Assembly (NCBI GenBank): GCA_032718475.1
Contig: JAUCBJ010008953.1
Location: forward strand, 46,108-110,107
Reading direction: 5' to 3'
DNA from: Nemertoderma westbladi
Lineage: Eukaryota; Xenacoelomorpha; Nemertodermatida; Nemertodermatidae
Length of the DNA stretch: 64,000 nt
The notes beneath the pieces were generated by a model. It was given only the letters and a program-made list of their open reading frames with translations, had not been told where the DNA came from and did not search any database. Shown one piece after another: positions 37,501 to 47,751 of the stretch. Position 1 is the first letter of the stretch. Each line of letters begins with the position of its first letter. The position numbers and the translations under genes were made by a program.

Positions 37501-40500
37501 ATCTGACATCAACCCATGTGACTCACATTATTGATTACTCACTTTATCTGATATCAACACAAGTGACTCACATTATTGATTACTCACTTTATCTGATATC
37601 AACACAAGTGACTCACATTATTGATTACTCACTTTATCTGACATCAACCCATGTGACTCACATTATTGATTACTCACTTTATCTGACATCAACCCAAGTG
37701 ACTCACATTATTGATTACTCACTTTATCTGATATCAACCCATGTGACTCGCATTATTGATTACTCACTTTATCTGATATCAACCCAAGTGACTCACATTA
37801 TTGATTACTCACTTTATCTGACATCAACCCAAGTGACTCACATTATTGATTACTCACTTTATCTGACATCAACCCATGTGACTCACATTATTGATTACTC
37901 ACTTTATCTGATATCAACACAAGTGACTCACATTATTGATTACTCACTTTATCTGACATCAACCCATGTGACTCACATTATTGATTACTCACTTTATCTG
38001 ACATCAACCCAAGTGACTCACATTATTGATTACTCACTTTATCTGATATCAACCCATGTGACTCGCATTATTGATTACTCACTTTATCTGATATCAACCC
38101 AAGTGACTCACATTATTGATTACTCACTTTATCTGACATCAACCCAAGTGACTCACATTATTGATTACTCACTTTATCTGATATCAACCCATGTGACTCG
38201 CATTATTGATTACTCACTTTATCTGATATCAACACAAGTGACTCACATTATTGATTACTCACTTTATCTGACATCAACCCATGTGACTCACATTATTGAT
38301 TACTCACTTTATCTGACATCAACCCATGTGACTCACATTATTGATTACTCACTTTATCTGACATCAACCCATGTGACTCACATTATTGATTACTCACATT
38401 ATTGATTACTCACTTTATCTGATATCAACCCAAGTGACTCACATTATTGATTACTCACTTTATCTGATATCAACCCAAGTGACTCACATTATTGATTACT
38501 CACTTTATCTGATATCAACCCATGTGACTCGCATTATTGATTACTCACTTTATCTGATATCAACACAAGTGACTCACATTATTGATTACTCACTTTATCT
38601 GACATCAACCCATGTGACTCACATTATTGATTACTCACTTTATCTGATATCAACACAAGTGACTCACACATTATTGATTACTCACTTTATCTGATATCAA
38701 CCCAAGTGACTCACACATTATTGATTACTCACTTTATCTGATATCAACCCATGTGACTCACATTATTGATTACTCACTTTATCTGACATCAACCCATGTG
38801 ACTCACATTATTGATTACTCACTTTATCTGACATCAACCCATGTGACTCACATTATTGATTACTCACTTTATCTGACATCAACCCATGTGACTCACATTA
38901 TTGATTACTCACATTATTGATTACTCACTTTATCTGATATCAACCCAAGTGACTCACATTATTGATTACTCACTTTATCTGATATCAACCCATGTGACTC
39001 GCATTATTGATTACTCACTTTATCTGATATCAACACAAGTGACTCACATTATTGATTACTCACTTTATCTGACATCAACCCATGTGACTCACATTATTGA
39101 TTACTCACTTTATCTGATATCAACACAAGTGACTCACATTATTGATTACTCACTTTATCTGATATCAACACAAGTGACTCACATTATTGATTACTCACTT
39201 TATCGGATATCAACCCAAGTGACTCACATTATTGATTACTCACTTTATCTGATATCAACCCAAGTGAGTCTCACATTATTGATTACTCACTTTATCTGAT
39301 ATCAACCCATGTGACTCACATTATTGATTACTCACTTTATCTGATATCAACCCAAGTGACTCACACATTATTGATTACTCACTTTATCTGATATCAACCC
39401 ATGTGACTCACATTATTGATTACTCACTTTATCTGATATCAACCCAAGTGACTCACACATTATTGATTACTCACTTTATCTGATATCAACCCATGTGACT
39501 CACATTATTGATTACTCACTTTATCTGACATCAACCCATGTGACTCACATTATTGATTACTCACTTTATCTGACATCAACCCATGTGACTCACATTATTG
39601 ATTACTCACTTTATCTGACATCAACCCATGTGACTCACATTATTGATTACTCACATTATTGATTACTCACTTTATCTGATATCAACCCAAGTGACTCACA
39701 TTATTGATTACTCACTTTATCTGATATCAACCCATGTGACTCGCATTATTGATTACTCACTTTATCTGATATCAACACAAGTGACTCACATTATTGATTA
39801 CTCACTTTATCTGACATCAACCCATGTGACTCACATTATTGATTACTCACTTTATCTGATATCAACACAAGTGACTCACATTATTGATTACTCACTTTAT
39901 CTGATATCAACACAAGTGACTCACATTATTGATTACTCACTTTATCTGACATCAACCCATGTGACTCACATTATTGATTACTCACTTTATCTGACATCAA
40001 CCCAAGTGACTCACATTATTGATTACTCACTTTATCTGATATCAACCCATGTGACTCGCATTATTGATTACTCACTTTATCTGATATCAACCCAAGTGAC
40101 TCACATTATTGATTACTCACTTTATCTGACATCAACCCAAGTGACTCACATTATTGATTACTCACTTTATCTGACATCAACCCATGTGACTCACATTATT
40201 GATTACTCACTTTATCTGATATCAACACAAGTGACTCACATTATTGATTACTCACTTTATCTGACATCAACCCATGTGACTCACATTATTGATTACTCAC
40301 TTTATCTGACATCAACCCAAGTGACTCACATTATTGATTACTCACTTTATCTGATATCAACCCATGTGACTCGCATTATTGATTACTCACTTTATCTGAT
40401 ATCAACCCAAGTGACTCACATTATTGATTACTCACTTTATCTGACATCAACCCAAGTGACTCACATTATTGATTACTCACTTTATCTGATATCAACCCAT

Positions 40501-42460
40501 GTGACTCGCATTATTGATTACTCACTTTATCTGATATCAACACAAGTGACTCACATTATTGATTACTCACTTTATCTGACATCAACCCATGTGACTCACA
40601 TTATTGATTACTCACTTTATCTGACATCAACCCAAGTGACTGACATTATTGATTACTCACTTTATCTGATATCAACCCATGTGACTCACATTATTGATTA
40701 CTCACTTTATCGGATATCAACCCAAGTGACTCACATTATTGATTACTCACTTTATCGGATATCAACCCAAGTGACTCACATTATTGATTACTCACTTTAT
40801 CTGATATCAACCCAAGTGACTCACATTATTGATTACTCACTTTATCGGATATCAACCCATGTGACTCACATTATTGATTACTCACTTTATCTGACATCAA
40901 CCCAAGTGACTCACATTATTGATTACTCACTTTATCTGATATCAACCCAAGTGACTCACATTATTGATTACTCACTTTATCTGACATCAACCCAAGTGAC
41001 TCACATTATTGATTACTCACTTTATCTGATATCAACCCATGTGACTCGCATTATTGATTACTCACTTTATCTGATATCAACACAAGTGACTCACATTATT
41101 GATTACTCACTTTATCTGACATCAACCCAAGTGACTCACATTATTGATTACTCACTTTATCTGATATCAACCCATGTGACTCACATTATTGATTACTCAC
41201 TTTATCGGATATCAACCCAAGTGACTCACATTATTGATTACTCACTTTATCTGATATCAACCCAAGTGACTCACATTATTGATTACTCACTTTATCTGAT
41301 ATCAACCCAAGTGAGTCTCACATTATTGATTACTCACTTTATCTGATATCAACCCAAGTGACTCACATTATTGATTACTCACTTTATCGGATATCAACCC
41401 ATGTGACTCACATTATTGATTACTCACTTTATCTGATATCAACCCAAGTGACTCACATTATTGATTACTCACTTTATCGGATATCAACCCAAGTGACTCA
41501 CATTATTGATTACTCACTTTATCTGATATCAACCCAAGTGAGTCTCACATTATTGATTACTCACTTTATCTGATATCAACCCAAGTGACTCACACATTAT
41601 TGATTACTCACTTTATCTGATATCAACCCATGTGACTCACATTATTGATTACTCACTTTATCTGATATCAACCCAAGTGACTCACACATTATTGATTACT
41701 CACTTTATCTGATATCAACCCATGTGACTCACATTATTGATTACTCACATTATTGATTACTCACTTTATCTGATATCAACCCAAGTGACTCACATTATTG
41801 ATTACTCACTTTATCTGATATCAACCCATGTGACTCACATTATTGATTACTCACTTTATCTGATATCAACCCAAGTGACTCACACATTATTGATTACTCA
41901 CTTTATCTGATATCAACCCATGTGACTCACATTATTGATTACTCACTTTATCTGATATCAACCCAAGTGACTCACACATTATTGATTACTCACTTTATCT
42001 GATATCAACCCAAGTGACTCACATTATTGATTACTCACTTTATCTGATATCAACCCAAGTGACTCACACATTATTGATTACTCACTTTATCTGATATCAA
42101 CCCAAGTGACTCACATTATTGATTACTCACTTTATCTGATATCAACCCAAGTGACTCACACATTATTGATTACTCACTTTATCTGATATCAACCCAAGTG
42201 ACTCACATTATTGATTACTCACTTTATCTGATATCAACCCAAGTGACTCACATTATTGATTACTCACTTTATCTGATATCAACCCAAGTGACTCACATTA
42301 TTGATTACTCACTTTATCTGATATCAACCCAAGTGACTCCACATTATTGATTACTCACTTTATCTGATATCAACCCAAGTGACTCACATTATTGATTACT
42401 CACTTTATCTGATATCAACCCATGTGACTCTCACATTATTGGTTTCTCACTTTAATGGAA
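28553..42460 (-). repeat. 45-bp satellite array, about 306 units, in CELF intron 3
   Basis: On the gene strand each unit contains AAAGTGAGTAATCAATAATG and then TGAGTCAC, so two GTGAGT words, and GGGTTGATATC. Variants include ATGTGACT or AAGTGACT (plus strand), ACATCAAC and CGGATATC, and many 47-bp units with a doubled CA. Because 45 is 15 codons, the plus strand reads as VTHIIDYSLYLISTQ repeats. These are antisense to the gene and break at each 47-bp unit, so they are not proteins. The array grades at its right end into decayed 17-bp copies of the exon 3 donor. Confidence 0.97.
35940..40632. repeat. 2308-bp higher-order duplication inside the 45-bp array
   Basis: The block at about 35940-38324 recurs at 38248-40632, offset 2308 bp, with the same order of variants including ACACAAGTG units and the short CACATTATTGATTACTCACA fusion units. 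Smaller repeats with 362-bp (33486, 33848, 34210), 542-bp and 515-bp periods also occur in 33.4-36.6 kb. Confidence 0.85.
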
Positions 42461-42585
42461 TCTTTCTTGTAGTGGATACTTATTACCTTATCAGATTATC
42501 ACAACATTGGATTTATCACCTTATTGGATTCTCGCTTGTATTGGATTATCGTCTCTATTGGACTCTCACCTGTATTGGATGCGGC
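42430..42585 (-). repeat. Decayed 17-bp repeats spanning the CELF exon 3 donor
   Basis: On the gene strand, the exon end CCAATACAG|GTGAGAGT is followed at 15-19-bp steps by CCAATAGAGACGATAAT, CCAATACAAGCGAGAAT, CCAATAAGGTGATAAAT and CCAATGTTGTGATAAT. The series then runs into CCAATAATGTGAGAGT, the edge of the 45-bp array. The exon end and the donor are themselves the first unit. Confidence 0.85.
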
Positions 42586-42670
42586 ATTCCAGGCATTGTC
42601 CGTTTATTGTGTAGTTTATCTACGGCACAAAGGGCATCTTTCCTCTTATAAAACGTTACAAAACAGCAAC
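42570..42670 (-). CDS. celf: CELF exon 3: second half of RRM1
   Basis: The exon is 101 nt. Its acceptor is a long pyrimidine run ending TTACCCCCAG, and its donor is CAG|GTGAGAG. It encodes the split Gly and then 33 residues starting [13 protein letters not shown] and ending MPGMPHPIQ. This corresponds to RNP1 (GCCFVTFY), helix 2 and the conserved PGMxxPIQ end of CELF RRM1. It is more diverged than vertebrate [18 protein letters not shown] stands where TRKAALEAQNALHN is usual. It ends in phase 0, matching exon 4, which starts at MKPADSE. Its donor region is the founder of the decayed 17-bp repeats and, I infer, of the 45-bp array that follows in the intron. Confidence 0.9.
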
Positions 42671-45276
42671 CTGGGGGTAAAAAAAAGTGGAACTTGGAGG
42701 TAAAATAAAGCAACCTTGAAAAAAATATAAATGGAAATAAAATAATAAATTAATTATCATAAAATACTCTTAATGAGTTGCAATAATTAATCGTATTAAA
42801 CCTTTAATAAACCATCCGAAACAAACCAACCAAAAAACTCACTGGATTCAGACAACCGCACCTTTTCAAATCTACGCCTTGTTTATGATCATAAATTTAG
42901 TATTAAATTAAATATTTTAGTGTAGGTTTAAAAGTAAAATTCTCAACAACAACTTCATAACATTCAAATGTTTGCTTAGCCCAACCTATATATATATATC
43001 TCTTGACTGGAGTTGTTGTTACTGTTCGAGAATACATTATAAACGCCTGTTGCTTCCAATATATCACGTTTAGAACACGGATTCCGGAAAGTTCAACCAT
43101 CAATTACTCTCAATCAAGTTAATGTGGGCGAGTCAGAACTGCGAGCCAACAACGAACTGTTATAATTACATACTATGGTCTACGACGTATTACATATTTT
43201 TTATGCTGTCAGGTGTTATTTTCAATTAACCCCCAATGTGAAGAATACCAGGTATTCACTATAATCCCAGGAGCAGACACCAACTGGATTTCAATCTTCC
43301 TAGTTCAGCCACCGGAAATAGAGTAATTTAAACGAATTATTAATATAAAATAAAAATGGTTTGAGTTAAGACGGATATATTCACAGTGGGTATTGAATTC
43401 TACCGGATTCATTTATTTATTAAAACAATGCAAATGAACGCACACCGTAATCACCCGTAATCGCTCACATTGTGAACAGGATATTGGGGAATTATATATG
43501 GCGTTGTATTGGATTAAATACTAAAGTGGAAAGTTCCACAGGGATGGACTAACTGCACCACCAAACTCACTATGTAATAAACCAACAATGTATTATTCCT
43601 ATTTACTTTGCTACTCTATGCCAGCAATCACAGTCGTTAAGAAGTCCAGGGAGAAAACTCCCTCACCCAGGGACTACAGAGCCGTGTAGGGAATACCCCG
43701 CCGTGGAAGCACACAGCCTACAATTACATAGCAATATATGGCATCGGATAGCCAAGCTTAATAGGCAATACCGTAAACCATCATCGATCAGTTAGTAAAA
43801 TATTGCCAGTTGCAAGAATAATAGTAAGTAATGGAAAGAGGGTAACACCAGTGTGTGGAGACGGGAAATGGAATGGACTGGTTCAACTTTAATATCGCAG
43901 TAGCAATCAACATACTAGTGCATTATACTCAGTACAAAGGGAGTAATAAAGAGGCTGGCAGGAAATATGATCCAAAGGAGAGGGAAACACTGCTGAGGTA
44001 AGTAAGTGAAGCCGCTAAAACAAGGCTGCCATTTAAACTGACAAACAATAATGGAAAAAAAAACATCCGTAGTACCAAACTCTACACTAAATGATATTCT
44101 AATAAATTGTTTTATATTACAGTTAATATTTAGTTCCTGTAACACGAACAATCCATATTAGTTCGATACAAGTTGATTTGTTAGAATGTTCGGTGGTTTT
44201 GGTTCGATTTTGTTTATTCTGATGTCTACGCGATATCATGCCACGATTAACTGCAACCTGCCACGTGACAAGTTGAAATCATAACATAATGATACCCCCC
44301 CCCCCCCCCCCCCCCCCCGCCGAATAAAAATTCAATCGTATTTAATCTATGACTAGAATCATACATTTTTTTTGTGATCAAAAGGAACGAAAGAAGTGGA
44401 AAAACCAACCAATTATTGCGAAGGAATATCATTGCCACTAGAGTATTCCAATCTATAATGATATCATATGCGGGGGGCAATAAATAAACCAAGAGTAATG
44501 CGCCAGGGATAAGAGCCGAAGGCTAAGAAAATAAGTATTATAATGTAGGTGCCCGTTGGGGCATGAAATGTAAACTGATTAAGCCTACACACAGGATATG
44601 ATGGATGGAACGGAAGGCCTGCTATACTCCAACAAGGAAGCTGGAGAACTATTTATGGAATTTGTCACCGCGCCCACTGAATCTGGGCAGCAGAGCTGAA
44701 AGCAATGAGCACAGAGCACACTACTCATTTGCATAAAATAATAACAAAAATATTGTTGAGGTAAAGGGGTAGTTAGTCAGTTAGGGTTAGAGATACCGGT
44801 ACAGGAAATTAGGTAAAGTTTAAGTATAGACAAGAACTACAACATTCCACGGCTGGGACAATATCGCATACGCAATATTATAAAGAACCTGCCTAGGATA
44901 TAGATGGAGCGGAGACGTTGTGCGTATTTGTCAAAAGTTTTCGTATATATACAATACATCTGCTATAAATCAGCATTTATTCGCACAGATTTGATACTCT
45001 GCACAGTGACTACGCTAGGTAGATTCGGTACAATTTAAATCTGCCTTACAGCGCTTCTAATATAACACGCGGTGATAGATTGAGACGGGAAATAAATGTA
45101 ATTCAAATCATCAATTTACGTCCCCCCCCAAACACCAGCCCGCAGAGACAATGTTGGGAGCATGTGGCATGAATAATCATATCTATAATCCAACCCCTCT
45201 AGAGGAGGAAACATTTAAGTCTAATATTATACAAAGTCAACCGCAGACACTCGGCTTAATGTTTCGATTAATATAG
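42671..45276. other. CELF intron 2, unique AT-rich sequence
   Basis: No gene seen. It contains the pyrimidine tract of the exon 3 acceptor and a C run at about 44296-44318. A (TA)n-like TATATATATATC lies near 42990. Confidence 0.5.
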
Positions 45277-45303
45277 AGGCGTTCATAAAGTATGTCACGC
45301 ACT

Positions 45304-45336
<33 letters not shown>

Positions 45337-45803
45337 CGAGCTTGCGTGATATTTTGTGACAGGGGGGCGGGGGGGGGGGGGGGGGGGGGGTTGACTTTTG
45401 TGACGGTCATGGCGATGTTCTACGGTATGCTTTAATGTTAGCTTGACTTTAACTAACACATTTGTATGTTAGTGGGGAACTTTAAGGAAAAAAACAATAA
45501 ACTCAATAACATTGAATTTAAACCCTAACATTAACAGGGCACCCCTGTCTAATCTGCCTTGTACATGTAAAGTATTGTAGTTTGAAGCTGCTATAGACTT
45601 TTAGTAAGAACTACGTCAGTCGAAATGTTTCACTTTCTATTGTGCTTTCTAACTGTTATTAAATTATTGAAATAAAATACTTTGCGTCTAAGGGGGGGGG
45701 GGGGTATAAAATTACGAAAAAAAATTGTTTTTGTGACAGATGAGGGGGGGGGGGGGGGATAAAAAAAAATGGAAAATTTGCGTGACATACTTTATGAACG
45801 CCC
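45277..45803 (+). mobile_element. Second PIF/Harbinger-like MITE, with poly-G subterminal blocks
   Basis: The left end GGCGTTCATAAAGTATGTCA and the right end GACATACTTTATGAACGCCC are inverted repeats of about 25 bp continuing into CACGC. Two long G runs follow the left end (about 45306-45334 and 45371-45390) and two more precede the right end (about 45693 and 45745). The flanks TAG and TTA are not an identical pair, so the target duplication is unclear. No transposase. It sits in CELF intron 2. Confidence 0.75.
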
Positions 45804-45942
45804 TTACGCAACTTGACTGAACATCTTCCATAAACAATCAAGACCTGAACAGTCAAATTCAATTCAAGAACAAGGGTACGCAATGAAAGTGTCAATGACC
45901 AATAATTGTGAGCCTAGGTAACTTGACCGGTTATTTGGAGAC

Positions 45943-46160
45943 AGGGGGGGGGGGGGGGGGGGGGGGGGACTGGACTCAAATCCCATTAATATCCCGCCTC
46001 GATGTTAAATGATCATTCTAGGGAAAGGAGCAGGTTACAGTGGCACGTTAATTTAACCAAAACGGTAAACTAAACACAATAGAACAGGTTACACTTTTAT
46101 TTTTGAGAGTAATTGGCTGTTATTTGCGTCGAATTTCACCAGGAGAGGGATGAATTTGTA
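45943..46160 (+). mobile_element. Poly-G-ended MITE-like element, copy truncated at the right end
   Basis: G run, then GACTGGACTCAAATCCCATT and the shared interior (GGGAAAGGAGCAGG, CACAATAGAACAGG, TTTTTGAGAGTAATTGG). The alignment ends at GAGAGGGATGAATTT, before the expected closing C run. Confidence 0.75.
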
Positions 46161-47171
46161 ACAATCTATAACATAGGAGTGATTTGGATGTAACACAATA
46201 TATTGGGGGAACCGAGGCATACCGCAAATCACCCTAAACATCACAGCTGAGTTTATTTAATAACGTTGTATGGCAACCTACTAGTAAATGCGTTACTCCT
46301 GGGACAATGTATAGATACATCATTAGAATAATAATTCAAACGTCTGCCAAACCAATCCGCATTGTTTTAGCCAGGATTAAGACAATCCAAGTATAAAGGT
46401 TTGGTTTAAACCGACGCATTCATTGCGACCGTTGCCATATAACCACCAGGTATACCCCATCCCCATTGACAAATACATTATGCCAACAGCACGACTTTAA
46501 TGGGCAATGAGGCTGACAATTTAAAAATATTCCATTTGTATAATATATAATAATTTTATCTCATAAGAAATTAATTGCAAATTATATAAGGATGATATCC
46601 GAATGTGAAATTAAAACCATGAAATACTACCGTTATCCTGTCCCGACAGTACCAGTTATCTCTCACCCCTTTCATTAATCAGCACAGATATATTAAAGAG
46701 AATGGCCCCAAGGTAATGGAATTAAGCCTAAGTTTGGACTAACGGGACTAAGTAAAGGTTTCCGAGCATATCATTCTAACAAATAGAGTGGAAGGCAGAG
46801 AAGATAAAAATAATTGCTGCACAAGATTTTGAGAAGCTAATTAAGTAGCCGATGGTAGTGTAGTGGTGGATTCAAGTCCCCCAAAATTCAAGTATATAGT
46901 CACCAGGAAGTAGAAAGTACGTCAATAGGCTACTTTTAAATGAACGAATGGTATCTTTTAGACTCATTAAACCAGAGAATATATGTTGCACATTAAACAA
47001 TTGCCCTCCATTATCTTGGTGGAACGGAGTCTGGATGCAGCAATTATGGCGGCCACTGAAAGCGCTTTTTAGACATACCGGTATATACATATTTATTACT
47101 GAGGTGATTTAATAGTACACAATTTTGATTTCGAATAATTGAACAGCCGGGTTCGGTTCGATTTCACTAAC
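46161..47171. other. CELF intron 2, part next to exon 2
   Basis: AT-rich non-coding. A GGATTCAAGTCCCC word at about 46868 resembles a tRNA B box but no tRNA can be folded around it. No gene seen. Confidence 0.45.
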
Positions 47172-47330
47172 CTCTATGATCCCGAGAAACCTTGTCTCTG
47201 TGTACGTTAATAGCATGGACCGGCCCAAACTCCGCCTCAAACATAGACTTCAGGTCATGCTCGTGCATGTCTTTAGGGATTTGACCAACAAACATCTTAA
47301 TGGCATCGGGGTCCGGCTGCCCAGTCTCTT
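47172..47330 (-). CDS. celf: CELF exon 2: first half of RRM1
   Basis: The exon is 159 nt, bordered by acceptor TTTTTGACAG and donor G|GTTAGT. It encodes residues 14-66 plus one base. It contains the CELF signature DPDAIKMFVGQIP, with RNP2 MFVGQI at residues 26-31. A helix-1 segment (DLKSMFEAEFG) follows, then beta-2 (AINVHRDK). The protein match is unambiguous for the CELF/Bruno family. It begins and ends in phase 1, and the Gly codon at its 3' border is split. That is the position where I recall vertebrate CELF genes also having an intron. The 4.5-kb intron after it shows no array at its donor, unlike the next two introns. Confidence 0.92.
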
Positions 47331-47666
47331 CTGTCAAAAAATAACTTTTAGGTTAGAGTTAAATTAGAGTGAAGTTTAGGGGATATGTTGCGTCGTTTTA
47401 CGTGACGGAGTACTATAACACCAACCAAGTCTACTTCAACCGAATATATAGAGATGCAGATAGCGTAAATGTACGATAAGCCTACGGCCATATTATATGT
47501 TGTATAATACCTAGTAAGTCATGAAATTCTAAAGTAGAATGGCCTCCCAGAGCCATAGTACCGGGAATAAATTTGAAAATCGAATAAAAAACTCGTCATA
47601 ATTAGTAGATACGGTATAATGGTATATATAATACATATCTTAAATAATATAACATCTTAAACTTAC

Positions 47667-47706
47667 CGACAATGGCCCCAGGCCCAGGTGATTGCAAAGA
47701 ATTCAT
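47667..47706 (-). CDS. celf: CELF exon 1 (start codon)
   Basis: The start codon is the CAT at 47704-47706 on the plus strand. The exon encodes 13 residues (MNSLQSPGPGAIV) plus one base, and ends at a strong donor G|GTAAGT (47666-47661). In frame, a TAA lies five codons upstream of the ATG, which supports this start. The single leftover G joins AA of exon 2 to make Glu, so phase agrees. The non-coding part of the exon may extend to about 47751, where a plausible acceptor (ATCCTCAG) lies. The short Ser/Gly/Pro-rich leader before the first RRM is usual for the family. The start was chosen because it is the only ATG that reads in phase into the RRM1 exon. Confidence 0.75.
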
Positions 47707-47751
47707 AACAAAGACTATTTACAACGATGAACAAGGTTGACAATGAGGTTA

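Larger units (their letters stand above)
9945..47706 (-). other. celf: CELF/Bruno-like RNA-binding protein gene, 5' and middle part (six coding exons)
   Basis: CELF proteins bind GU-rich RNA through three RRMs and control alternative splicing, translation and mRNA decay. Six exons were joined here from sequence alone: 47706-47667, 47330-47172, 42670-42570, 22505-22343, 15045-14746 and 10016-9945. Every junction has GT/AG borders and compatible phases (1, 1, 0, 1, 1), giving 278 codons without a stop. RRM1 spans about residues 25-100 with RNP2 MFVGQI and RNP1 [11 protein letters not shown]2 spans about 115-190 with KLFVGMI and GCAFITYQ. A Gln/Asn/Met-rich linker follows. Introns measure 336, 4501, 20064, 7297 and 4729 nt. 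RRM3 was not found, so the gene probably runs past the left edge. It resembles CELF1/2 most (MKPADSE linker, VVKFADT), but RRM1 is divergent. Confidence 0.9.

Noticed and set aside
15302-42460. CRISPR arrays
   Set aside because: The units are contiguous tandem repeats with no unique spacers, and the genome is clearly animal.
28610-42651. Repeated VTHIIDYSLYLISTQ frames of up to 567 codons
   Set aside because: The 45-bp unit is 15 stop-free codons. The frames break at every 47-bp unit, have no domain or signal, and are antisense to a CELF intron.
46840-46890. tRNA-like word GGATTCAAGTCCCC
   Set aside because: Resembles a B box, but there is no A box at the right distance and no cloverleaf.
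46872-47090. 72-codon minus-strand frame next to CELF exon 2
   Set aside because: No homology seen. It lies inside intron 2 and does not match the missing RRM1 half, which was found at 42570-42670.
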